From Bacteroidota bacterium (GTDB lineage: Bacteria; Bacteroidota; Bacteroidia; Chitinophagales; Chitinophagaceae): a stretch of DNA of 17,035 bases. The DNA lies in the NCBI GenBank assembly GCA_023433345.1, contig JAEZDA010000002.1, forward strand, positions 1 through 17,035, in the 5' to 3' direction. The notes beneath the pieces are model-generated. The model did no database searches, was not told where the DNA came from, and worked only from the letters and a program-made list of their open reading frames with translations. This document shows, piece after piece, positions 8,120 through 15,557 of this stretch (its first letter is position 1; every line of letters starts with the position of its first letter). A program made the position numbers and the translations under genes.

Positions 8120-9313
8120 TTAAAATGGTGATCCGGAAGAATTGGTAGTCACCGTTTCCGGCGGCGGACCGGCATTTATAATTACCGCTACCGCAAAGGC
8201 CAATACCGACACCACTATCCCGATCATAAAAACATTATAAGCAAGCCTTATCAATTTATATTTTTTCCCCAGCACAGAGCCAAGGTGATAAATATCCTGA
8301 ACTATCGAGCTGTAGAGGTAATCAGAATCTTTCATCATAACTCTCATGGCACTTTCATATTTGTCCAGCGAAACCCTGTGAAAGTTTCCAAAAAACAACA
8401 GGTTGGTCTTTTTCTTCACTACGTCATCATCTTCAAAAGTTCCCATCGTTACTTTGGGCCTTGTGGCAAGTATGGCTATAATTATCGTGATCACTGAAGA
8501 AAGTAGAAACACTGCAGTAGGAATGCCGAGATATGGATCGGTCTGCAATTTTCGCAACAACACCGATAAGATCACCGATATAATAATTGCATTCACCGAG
8601 ATAAGAATGTTTGCCTTACTGTCTGCTATTTCACTTAGCTGAATATGGTTTTGCGAGGTAAGTCGTAACAAGGTTTGCATTCCTTTGGTTGTACCTGCCT
8701 TTTCGGTGATCTCAGGAATTTCCTGATCAAATTCTTCCTTCTTTTTCGACAACTTTTTCATGTTCTTAATTTTGCCTTTCTTCAACAAATCTTTTGCATA
8801 CCCGGTAAAGAACTGGTGGTCTTCCATCATTCCGTAGGTCGCTTCGTCAAATTCCTTCCGGGTTTGCGGGCCGCCGCCAAGCGCCTGCAACTCCGCCCAC
8901 ACAAGCCTGTTACTCTCCTTGAAATCTTTCGACCCCAAATTATAAGTATCGGCATCACAAAGGATCTCTTCAATGAGAGATTTAGGCATACGCGGACTTC
9001 TTGTTGCTATTATACAGCCCGCTGCGGCTTCAATAAGTTCTTCTTTTACATTTTCGGCCCGCGCGAAATCCCGCATATAGTCAACACTTCTTTCCTCATG
9101 CCCTGCTGCTCCTCCATTCAAATAACCCGTATCATGAAACCATGCTGCAATATGAAGTGCGAGAGTTTCATCCTCTGACAGAGAATAGTTCCCCGCGATT
9201 TCCTGCGATTTGCTCACCACACTTCGCGTATGATCCAGGTTATGATAAGCGAGCTCCGGCCTTTCATGGTCCCGGAACAGTTTAGTTACAAATTGTTCAG
9301 TTTTCTTATACAC
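8120..9313 (-). CDS. HD phosphohydrolase fused to a Pycsar-effector transmembrane (PycTM/DUF5706) domain
   Basis: A 397-residue inner-membrane protein in two parts. The N-terminal HD domain (about 5-180) has an intact metal set: His28 in NLDHT, His60-Asp61 in WFHDTG and Asp120 in CDADTYNLG. It is therefore probably an active phosphohydrolase, and HD enzymes of this type often act on cyclic or phosphorylated nucleotides. After a charged linker (180-205), residues about 212-382 resemble the PycTM domain, including the typical LSEIADSKANILISVNAIIIS-type start at 226-246. Three transmembrane helices are likely (about 237-256, 264-283, 360-380). In Pycsar defence, stand-alone PycTM proteins bind cyclic pyrimidine nucleotides and damage the membrane; the HD fusion is a widespread but poorly understood variant. 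The start is a GTG at 9313; no in-frame ATG lies between it and the preceding stop. It is 24 bases after the barrel gene and 9 before ppk1. Confidence 0.88.
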   Translation of the reverse strand: MYKKTEQFVTKLFRDHERPELAYHNLDHTRSVVSKSQEIAGNYSLSEDETLALHIAAWFHDTGYLNGGAAGHEERSVDYMRDFARAENVKEELIEAAAGCIIATRSPRMPKSLIEEILCDADTYNLGSKDFKESNRLVWAELQALGGGPQTRKEFDEATYGMMEDHQFFTGYAKDLLKKGKIKNMKKLSKKKEEFDQEIPEITEKAGTTKGMQTLLRLTSQNHIQLSEIADSKANILISVNAIIISVILSVLLRKLQTDPYLGIPTAVFLLSSVITIIIAILATRPKVTMGTFEDDDVVKKKTNLLFFGNFHRVSLDKYESAMRVMMKDSDYLYSSIVQDIYHLGSVLGKKYKLIRLAYNVFMIGIVVSVLAFAVAVIINAGPPPETVTTNSSGSPF

Positions 9314-9337
9314 TGCAGATAGTTTTTCCCGGCATTT

Positions 9338-12300
9338 TTAGAAAGTTAAATTAAACTTCGTACCTAATGTAAAGTTGAACAAATTTTCTTCACCTGAAAA
9401 GCCCATGGTTGCCGAAAGCATAATAAGGTCATAAGGCACATAATAAAGTCCGCCGCCATAGGATGTGTGCCACTTCTTACTATCCTCGTTATTCACCCAA
9501 ACCCTGCCACTTTCCAGGAAACCGAGTACTCCAACCTTACCCGGGAATATGTAAGATTTAGAATCAAACAATTTCACGCGGAGTTCTGTGCCCGCATATG
9601 CCATCGACCTGCCCGAAAACCTGTTCTTCCGAAAGCCGCGAAGAAAGTTATTTGCGCCTAAATTCATTGCCTGGAAATACCGGAATTGCTCATTAAAAAT
9701 GTGTCCTCCTCCCAATCTGAACACAGCGGAAACGCGGCTGGGCTCGGATACAGCTGCGTATACCGTCATATCAGAAGTGATCCTGTTATGCGCCCTGGTT
9801 CCATCGGTGATTCCCGCAAAGCTGGCGAAGGAAGTGTACCATGTAATTCCACGCGTAGGATTCACCGGATTGTTTATATAGGTGATATTGAAGTTCGCCT
9901 TACCTCCCACATAGGTTTTCTTTGCGTAGAGGCCGGTTGAATCTTCGTTTATACCCGCTATGTTATCCAGTATCCTTCCTTTATTGTCTGCATACCTGCT
10001 CCAGTAATGGTAGATTGTTGGCCCGATGGAAAAATCGATAATGGAATTTATCCGTTTGCGGAACAATACATCAGCCTCGAAATATTTATACCTCACCCGA
10101 TAAAACCTTCTCGGCGTATCAGGGTCGAGCTTGGTGGTATTACCTAACCCAAAAAAGTTGTTGAGAGTAGGATTAACCACCGCTGCATTTACGAGGATGT
10201 CGTTTTTTGAAAGAACCTTATTAAATATTCCGTTGTATTGAATTTTATAAGCGTTGTTGGCCGGAGAGAACAAGGTTGTCAGCTTTTGTTGGGTTGCAAA
10301 GGGATCATTCCGGAAGGAATGCGTTTGAAGCAGGAACCCGAGGCCGGCTAGCAAACCATCCTCCTGGTTGTAACCGATATTGATCTTCGGGTATTCGACC
10401 CTGTTATATTGAAACCATGAAGGATCGTAATCGTTCACAGAGGGGTTAGAAGATACTTCTGAATTTGTTTTTCTCGAAGCTATCACATGGTTCTTCTCGT
10501 AAGAAAGATCATACAGGAGCTTTCTCATATTTCCCCGCAGGTCAAATGTATCATTTCCCTTACCACCAATTACGCGGAGCTTTATACGTGAATCAACGGC
10601 AGGGTCAACAATGATCTTGTCATCGCCATTAAGTGAGAACAATCTTAACTCACGCGTGTCTTTTGAGCTGAAAACTCTCTTATACATTACCGTTGCAGAA
10701 TCCGTTTCGTCATTCTTTTTGAAAACCTCCAGTTTTATCCCGTTTGAGTCCGGGCTGATGTAAAAGAGTTCTTTCTTGTTACTGCCGGTTACGGCAACGG
10801 TGTTTGCGAGGAAGCGGTAATATTTCATCCCCTCGGTCATCATTTGGTTCCGCCTGCTTTTCAATTTTGTGGCTATGGTGGAAGCGTTCATGGCTGCAAT
10901 TGGAGGAGGCAATTTGGTTACAGCCTGATCAATTACTTCATCTGTGATATTTGCCTGGAACTCCGCGATCACTTTCTTCCATACATGTTCTTCGAGGTTA
11001 TTGAGAAAGAGGCGATCGAAATCCTTTGCCACCGAATTCATGGTTTTAACCTTATAGATCTTTTCATTGAAACCTTCGAGGAAGGGCATCCGGCGGCGGG
11101 AAAGATAACCGACCAATAAGCCATCTGATTTAAAAAATGCCTGATCGCGATCGCGCGGAATAGGATAATACAGTTTTCCTTTTCCGGTGTCTCCTGTTCC
11201 CCATTTCCATTGATCAGCATGCCTGTCAAAATCAGCAATCAGCATATCCAACAGCCGGGCTTTTAATACCAGTTCCTGGTCCACATGATGATCATTGTCT
11301 TCAAGCATTTTGTTTATCACCTTGCTTGTACTTTTTGAATTGTCTGTATCATCATCCACAGTTGGGTCACGGTTTTCAAGTGTGCAAACCGTATTGGCAA
11401 AGAGCGCCCTGTATTCTCCCAGGGCAGGATCATCCGGCACAAAGAAATACTGCGGAGGTGCAGATATTATCCCTGCTGCTGCCGCAAGTTCGTGCACAAC
11501 CAGCGGCGCATACGGATAGCTTGCTGAGATCATGTTCTCAACAATATTTTCGGCTATGGTTCCCCGTAAGTTGAAGGGAAGTGCTTTGGACGGATCCTTG
11601 TCAACTGTGCGCAAGGTCCATTCTTTACCACGCTTATCAACCAGCTTCAAACTCTTCGTTTGTTTTCCTCCTCCAAGGCTCTTTACCGTTAGTCCGCCTT
11701 TCTCCTGCCTGATATTAAATTCTTTGAAAGTTACCGGGGTACTCCATTCCTTGTGGTAATTTGAACCTAAAAGCACCTTCTTGAAACCGCTCCACTTTTT
11801 GTATTTATCACTGGCGGAAATAACCACACTGTCTTTAAAGGCATACTCTACTTTACGTGTAGTGTCGTCGGGTTCCTGCACTACTTTTTCCACCCTGAAC
11901 ATATGGGCTGAATATGCCTCCCTGGTAGAATCTCCATCTACCTCAAAAAACTTTGTATAAACGTCTTTGTCTTTTGTTACTTCAAGAGTTGCAAATCCGA
12001 ATGAAGGGGTTGAGAACTTTGTATAAGGACCTTTTGAAACGCGCGAACTTTTACTGCCGCTTCCGCTTACAATATAATGGCGACCACTGTCAACAATATA
12101 CTGCATGGAATGTTCGTGCCCGGAGAGATGAATGATGTTCTTGTTTTCCTTGATCACATTATCAATTGAGAAGATCATCCGCTGGTACCAGGGATGCTTG
12201 ATATCCTGCGAGGTTCCAAATACAGCCCTTGTAAGCGGATACAGGGATCCTATTACAGGCAGAGGAAAATAATATTTGGGATTGATATCTGTGAAAGGAA

Positions 12301-12976
12301 AAATATGCTGTTTCAGTGTAAAATATCCGCCATGCGGCCCGTAGCTTTTAAAAGGATGATGAGTTGCGAGGAGAATCAGTTTGTCACTATTCTTGCCAAC
12401 AAGGTCTTCAAGTTGTAACAAGACCTCGTCTTCGGTTTTACAAGGACAGTCAGATTCTATTGCAGGCTTTTCGTATTCGTGAATCCACCACTGACTGTCT
12501 AAAATGATCATGGTGATGTCCTTCGTGATCTTTACTTCAACAGGACCCGGGCAACCGTCGCGGGGCAGCATCTGCACGTTGCGGTTGGAAAGCAGGTCAA
12601 TATATTGTTGCACCCTTAAGATAGATGCATATCCATTATCGCCACCATTCGCCCAATCGTGGTTCCCTGGTATAAAATACACCTTGGTGTTTGGATTTGG
12701 CGAGATGTGAATTTGAGAATCCAGCGGGGCTTTAGCAACATTATAGGTGGGAATGGAATTATCCGGCAGCCCCGTTTTATAAAGATTATCACCGAGATAA
12801 AGCACTATGGTTTTATCGTCGAACTTAACATTCTTTTGCACCGCAGCAACCACGGGATGACGCCCCTCAGTTAGCTGACCTGCATCTCCGATCAATATTA
12901 TACGCGCTTGCAAACTATCCTGACCATAGCATAAAAGCCCGGCCATTACTAATAAGAAAGAAAAAACAATTCTCAT
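9338..12976 (-). CDS. Outer-membrane fusion: purple-acid-phosphatase-like metallophosphatase, CotH-like kinase region, Omp85-type barrel
   Basis: A 1212-residue exported protein with a signal peptide (1-18, ending C-Y-G-Q). Residues about 24-300 form a metallophosphatase with all five purple-acid-phosphatase-type motifs: GDAG (30-33), GDNLY (62-66), GNHD (104-107), a paired His at 206-207 and GHEH (286-289). The tyrosine after GDN is the residue that gives purple acid phosphatases their colour. Residues about 440-660 resemble secreted CotH/FAM20-type kinases: AENIVENMISASYPY, then DFDRHADQWKW (582-592) and PIPRDRDQAF (605-614), likely catalytic and metal-binding loops. Residues about 860-1212 are an outer-membrane beta-barrel of the bacterial surface antigen (D15/Omp85) type, with the lid-loop motif LRGF at 1112-1115 and a terminal Phe. 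There are no POTRA repeats. Its start overlaps the upstream lipoprotein gene by ATGA. The phosphatase and barrel calls are strong; the kinase call is inferred. Confidence 0.88.
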   Translation of the reverse strand: MRIVFSFLLVMAGLLCYGQDSLQARIILIGDAGQLTEGRHPVVAAVQKNVKFDDKTIVLYLGDNLYKTGLPDNSIPTYNVAKAPLDSQIHISPNPNTKVYFIPGNHDWANGGDNGYASILRVQQYIDLLSNRNVQMLPRDGCPGPVEVKITKDITMIILDSQWWIHEYEKPAIESDCPCKTEDEVLLQLEDLVGKNSDKLILLATHHPFKSYGPHGGYFTLKQHIFPFTDINPKYYFPLPVIGSLYPLTRAVFGTSQDIKHPWYQRMIFSIDNVIKENKNIIHLSGHEHSMQYIVDSGRHYIVSGSGSKSSRVSKGPYTKFSTPSFGFATLEVTKDKDVYTKFFEVDGDSTREAYSAHMFRVEKVVQEPDDTTRKVEYAFKDSVVISASDKYKKWSGFKKVLLGSNYHKEWSTPVTFKEFNIRQEKGGLTVKSLGGGKQTKSLKLVDKRGKEWTLRTVDKDPSKALPFNLRGTIAENIVENMISASYPYAPLVVHELAAAAGIISAPPQYFFVPDDPALGEYRALFANTVCTLENRDPTVDDDTDNSKSTSKVINKMLEDNDHHVDQELVLKARLLDMLIADFDRHADQWKWGTGDTGKGKLYYPIPRDRDQAFFKSDGLLVGYLSRRRMPFLEGFNEKIYKVKTMNSVAKDFDRLFLNNLEEHVWKKVIAEFQANITDEVIDQAVTKLPPPIAAMNASTIATKLKSRRNQMMTEGMKYYRFLANTVAVTGSNKKELFYISPDSNGIKLEVFKKNDETDSATVMYKRVFSSKDTRELRLFSLNGDDKIIVDPAVDSRIKLRVIGGKGNDTFDLRGNMRKLLYDLSYEKNHVIASRKTNSEVSSNPSVNDYDPSWFQYNRVEYPKINIGYNQEDGLLAGLGFLLQTHSFRNDPFATQQKLTTLFSPANNAYKIQYNGIFNKVLSKNDILVNAAVVNPTLNNFFGLGNTTKLDPDTPRRFYRVRYKYFEADVLFRKRINSIIDFSIGPTIYHYWSRYADNKGRILDNIAGINEDSTGLYAKKTYVGGKANFNITYINNPVNPTRGITWYTSFASFAGITDGTRAHNRITSDMTVYAAVSEPSRVSAVFRLGGGHIFNEQFRYFQAMNLGANNFLRGFRKNRFSGRSMAYAGTELRVKLFDSKSYIFPGKVGVLGFLESGRVWVNNEDSKKWHTSYGGGLYYVPYDLIMLSATMGFSGEENLFNFTLGTKFNLTF

Positions 12977-13833
12977 CTTTTCCTGTTGTTTTTAAATAAA
13001 AGGAGTTCACCAAAACCTTCATCTGCAAACTCGTTTGATATGATCATATGACCTTCAGGTGTGAACGCAATACCTTCCGGTTGTTTATAGATGATCGGGT
13101 TCAATTCATACGATGCCTTGTAATTACCATCTTTGTCTGTTACGTAAAGCACGTTTTGAATGGAGGAGATCATATAAATATCTCCCGTAAGAGGATGAAG
13201 AGTGGCAGCAGACATCTTTAATTTTCCTTTCAGGTTCTGCTTAGCATTGAGCTCTATGGTACTGAATCTTATGAAATCTTTATAAGTACCTGCCGAATCT
13301 GAAATATGAAAGGTGTAGGATGATACTATTTCCTTATCATCCTGCTCACATTCCTTACAGATCATTACAAGTGTGCTGTCGTTCAGGGCAAACAAAGATT
13401 CGAATTCCATAGTGGTTTTGTCTGCATCGGAGAAATCTGATTTTTCTGTTTGTATCGAATCTCCATTGAACTTCAACCTCAATACGTCTCCCTTACTTAT
13501 AAGAACATAAAACGTACTATCTATGAGCACAAGGTCTTCATAATCGCGTTTTTTGTCGAAGGTCCATTTGCGAACTTTGCGAGGGTCTTTAAGTGGAATT
13601 TTAAAAAGGATCCCGTCTTCATCAATAATGGCGAATACGCTGGTGTCTTTGGAATAATAAGCAATACCTGAAATCTCATCCAGGTCAGTAGGCAGGCGAA
13701 GTATTTTCGGGTCCGACAGCGTATAATCCGGTGTATCGGGAAACTTTTTTTTTCCCTTACTCATATCGCAGGAGCCAAATATCAGCAGGATACCGATAGA
13801 ACAGCAAAATGCTTTCAGCCAGGCGTTAAACAT
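12973..13833 (-). CDS. SdiA-regulated-domain lipoprotein (beta-propeller)
   Basis: A 286-residue lipoprotein, with a hydrophobic signal and lipobox-like FGSC ending at Cys22. The mature part looks like the SdiA-regulated (PF06977-type) propeller: ISGIAYY near 53, DYEDLVLIDSTFYVL, MEFESLFALN, SAATLHPLTGDIYMIS and QPEGIAFTPEGHMIISNE near the end. These repeated short 'judge whether the prediction matches' strands are typical of this family, whose biochemical role is unknown. Members are usually periplasmic or outer-membrane attached and often sit next to phosphatases or nucleases. Here the stop codon overlaps the start of the phosphatase/barrel gene (ATGA at 12973-12976), so the lipoprotein and the fusion are likely translated together and may act at the same membrane. 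It is the first gene of the run. A CarD-like or enzyme function is not supported. Confidence 0.75.
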   Translation of the reverse strand: MFNAWLKAFCCSIGILLIFGSCDMSKGKKKFPDTPDYTLSDPKILRLPTDLDEISGIAYYSKDTSVFAIIDEDGILFKIPLKDPRKVRKWTFDKKRDYEDLVLIDSTFYVLISKGDVLRLKFNGDSIQTEKSDFSDADKTTMEFESLFALNDSTLVMICKECEQDDKEIVSSYTFHISDSAGTYKDFIRFSTIELNAKQNLKGKLKMSAATLHPLTGDIYMISSIQNVLYVTDKDGNYKASYELNPIIYKQPEGIAFTPEGHMIISNEFADEGFGELLLFKNNRKR

Positions 13834-13846
13834 AACCCTGCAAAGT

Positions 13847-13854
13847 CAAATCTA
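13847..13854 (-). promoter_or_regulatory. TAnnTTTG -7 box upstream of the lipoprotein-led operon
   Basis: On the minus strand the sequence TAGATTTG is an exact match to the Bacteroidota -7 consensus, 13 bases before the ATG at 13833. A TTTG lies 15 bases upstream of it, slightly closer than the usual -33 spacing. The leader would be very short (under 10 bases). The 98-base gap between this gene and trmH holds nothing else that I can support, so this is the best candidate promoter for the 13833-to-4283 run. Confidence 0.4.
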
Positions 13855-13931
13855 ATGCCAAGGGAATTGCAAATCCGTATAAATCAAATAAATAGCAGGA
13901 AAATGGCAGTGGAAAATTTCCGGTGGGGTAA

Positions 13932-14531
13932 CTATTCCTCACTCAAAAAGCCCCATGATTCCTTAAGTTCAGCCATTTGATTTTCAGGAAGCCGGGCCTT
14001 ATTGTAATGGCCTGCGAGCGATTTTTGCCGGTAAGCTTCATAGAGAGTTACGGCGCATGCCACCGAAATGTTCAGTGATTTTATAATGCCAACCTGGGGG
14101 ATAATAAAATTGCCATCGCATTTCCTGATAAGTTCGTCGCTCACCCCGCTGTGTTCATTTCCAAATACAAGCGCAACCGGTTCCGAGAGATCGAGGTTGA
14201 ACATACTTACAGCATCTGACGAAAGATGCGTTGTGAATATCTTCTGATATTTTTTTCGCAGCGCACTAAAGCATTCTTCTACATTATTGTACTGGTGCAC
14301 CGTGAGCCACTTCGCCGCGCTGGAGGAACTTCTCGTGCCCCACTTTTTATGTTTCGGAATAACGGTATTCAGAATGTAGATCTCCTGAACGCCAACCGCG
14401 TCACAGGTACGCATAACCGCGGAAATGTTATGGGGATCGGCAACATTTTCGAGCACGATGGTGAGATCGGGCTGTCTTCGGTTAAGCACCTCCGTTAGTC
14501 TTTTACTTCTTTCTGGCGTCATAGTCGGCAA
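13932..14531 (-). CDS. trmH: TrmH-type tRNA (guanosine-2'-O-)-methyltransferase
   Basis: SpoU/SPOUT-class methyltransferase that places a 2'-O-methyl group, using S-adenosylmethionine, on G18 of the tRNA D-loop. At 199 residues it has TrmH length. Motif 1 is NISAVMRTCDAVG (Asn35, catalytic Arg41). Motif 2 is LVFGNEHSGVS (121-131, with Asn125-Glu126). Motif 3 is IPQVGIIKSLNISVA (144-158), which forms part of the deep trefoil knot that binds the cofactor. The N-terminus RQPDLTIVLENVADPHN is the TrmH-like form rather than the longer 23S rRNA RlmB form, and no separate L30e-like substrate-binding domain is present. It starts 2 bases after the dipeptide epimerase, so it is probably the third gene of the malQ transcript. 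Other SpoU members cannot be fully excluded. Confidence 0.92.
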   Translation of the reverse strand: MPTMTPERSKRLTEVLNRRQPDLTIVLENVADPHNISAVMRTCDAVGVQEIYILNTVIPKHKKWGTRSSSSAAKWLTVHQYNNVEECFSALRKKYQKIFTTHLSSDAVSMFNLDLSEPVALVFGNEHSGVSDELIRKCDGNFIIPQVGIIKSLNISVACAVTLYEAYRQKSLAGHYNKARLPENQMAELKESWGFLSEE

Positions 14532-14533
14532 AA

Positions 14534-15547
14534 TTAATTCAGCACATTGATACCCAAGCCGGGAAGGTTGTTGTAAAGAATTCTTCCGCGATCAATCGAT
14601 TGGCCGTTTGCAATATCCGTGGCAAGAAGCAGAGGACCATCCATATCAAGGAAATCTGCCAGTGGAGCGAGATGGGCAAGTGCTGCCGAGCCCACTGAAG
14701 ATTCATTCATGCACCCGAGCATAACTAAAAGATCCAGCTCTCGGCATTTATCAATCATGCGCCGCGCCGGTGTTATACCGCTGCATTTCGTCAGCTTTAT
14801 GTTCACTCCGTGAAAGTGATCTTTACAACGTATCACATCCTCCTCCGCTACGCATGATTCATCAGCTATCAATGGAAGTGGCGATGAATGCAATAATTCT
14901 TTCATTCCTTCCCAATCATCCTTTGGCAATGGTTGTTCTACAAACTGAACGTTTAACGCTTCCAAAGCCCTGATCTTTTCCAAAGCATTATTCCTGTTCC
15001 ATCCACCGTTAGCATCCAACCTGAAAGGAGAATAGGTGTGCCGTCGCAGTTCACGGATAAACTCCACATCGCCTTCCATTCCCACCTTTATTTTGTAGAT
15101 GGGCCAATCGACTTCGCGGATCTTGCTGATCATACGCTCTATGGTATCGATGCCTATGGTGTAATCGGTAAGCGGTGCTGTTTCCGCATCCAGGCCCCAA
15201 ATTTTATACAGAGGTGCTCCTCGCATTTTACCAAATATGTCCCATCCTGCCATGTCAAGCGCACAAACCAAAAAAGGATTCTGAGGAAACAGGTGGTGTA
15301 AATAATGCCAATAGCGTTCAGGATCGGTAAATGAAAATTTCTCAATGAAAATCTTCTTCTGTTCAAGGTCAGCGGCCATCTTTTCAACAGGAATATTGTA
15401 ATAAGAAATCGCCGGGGCTTCGCCGTATCCTTTAATACCAAAATGCTCTAACTCGACTATGAAGGTCGGTTGTGAGCTTTTTGTACCTTTTGAAATTGTA
15501 AAGGGATATTTAAAAGGAAGTTCATAGGTTTTCCAGGAAACTTTCAT
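14534..15547 (-). CDS. Dipeptide epimerase (L-Ala-D/L-Glu epimerase-like), enolase superfamily
   Basis: Cytosolic epimerase of the muconate-lactonising-enzyme subgroup, probably acting on L-Ala-D-Glu or another dipeptide released from peptidoglycan. The start is placed at the ATG at 15547 (337 residues), where MKVSWKTYELPFKYPFTI fits the family N-terminus. It lies 10 bases after the malQ stop; an earlier in-frame ATG at 15574 would overlap malQ. Counting from 15547, the catalytic lysines are in YKIKVG (Lys152, Lys154). The metal ligands are Asp178 (RLDANGG), Glu204 (FVEQP) and Asp229 (IADES). The second base lies in NIKLTKCSG (Lys251, with Lys254). The DMDG motif (Asp301, Asp303) is the DxD signature of dipeptide epimerases. 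It is co-oriented with malQ and trmH, and probably serves murein peptide recycling. Dipeptide specificity is not resolved. Confidence 0.88.
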   Translation of the reverse strand: MKVSWKTYELPFKYPFTISKGTKSSQPTFIVELEHFGIKGYGEAPAISYYNIPVEKMAADLEQKKIFIEKFSFTDPERYWHYLHHLFPQNPFLVCALDMAGWDIFGKMRGAPLYKIWGLDAETAPLTDYTIGIDTIERMISKIREVDWPIYKIKVGMEGDVEFIRELRRHTYSPFRLDANGGWNRNNALEKIRALEALNVQFVEQPLPKDDWEGMKELLHSSPLPLIADESCVAEEDVIRCKDHFHGVNIKLTKCSGITPARRMIDKCRELDLLVMLGCMNESSVGSAALAHLAPLADFLDMDGPLLLATDIANGQSIDRGRILYNNLPGLGINVLN

Positions 15548-15557
15548 GTAAAAGACT

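Noticed and set aside
8675..9178. Plus-strand 167-codon ORF
   Set aside because: It is antisense to the HD-PycTM gene, rich in Cys, Phe and His as a shadow of the opposite strand, and without recognisable motifs.
4992..9313. A canonical two-gene Pycsar anti-phage system
   Set aside because: The PycTM protein is fused to an HD domain, ppk1 lies between it and the cyclase, the cyclase has about four membrane helices, and there is no defence-island or mobile context. I keep only the weaker signalling hypothesis.
13900..13930. GGAAAATTTCC near-palindrome after trmH as a terminator
   Set aside because: The arms are short, there is no loop and no T tract follows on the minus strand.
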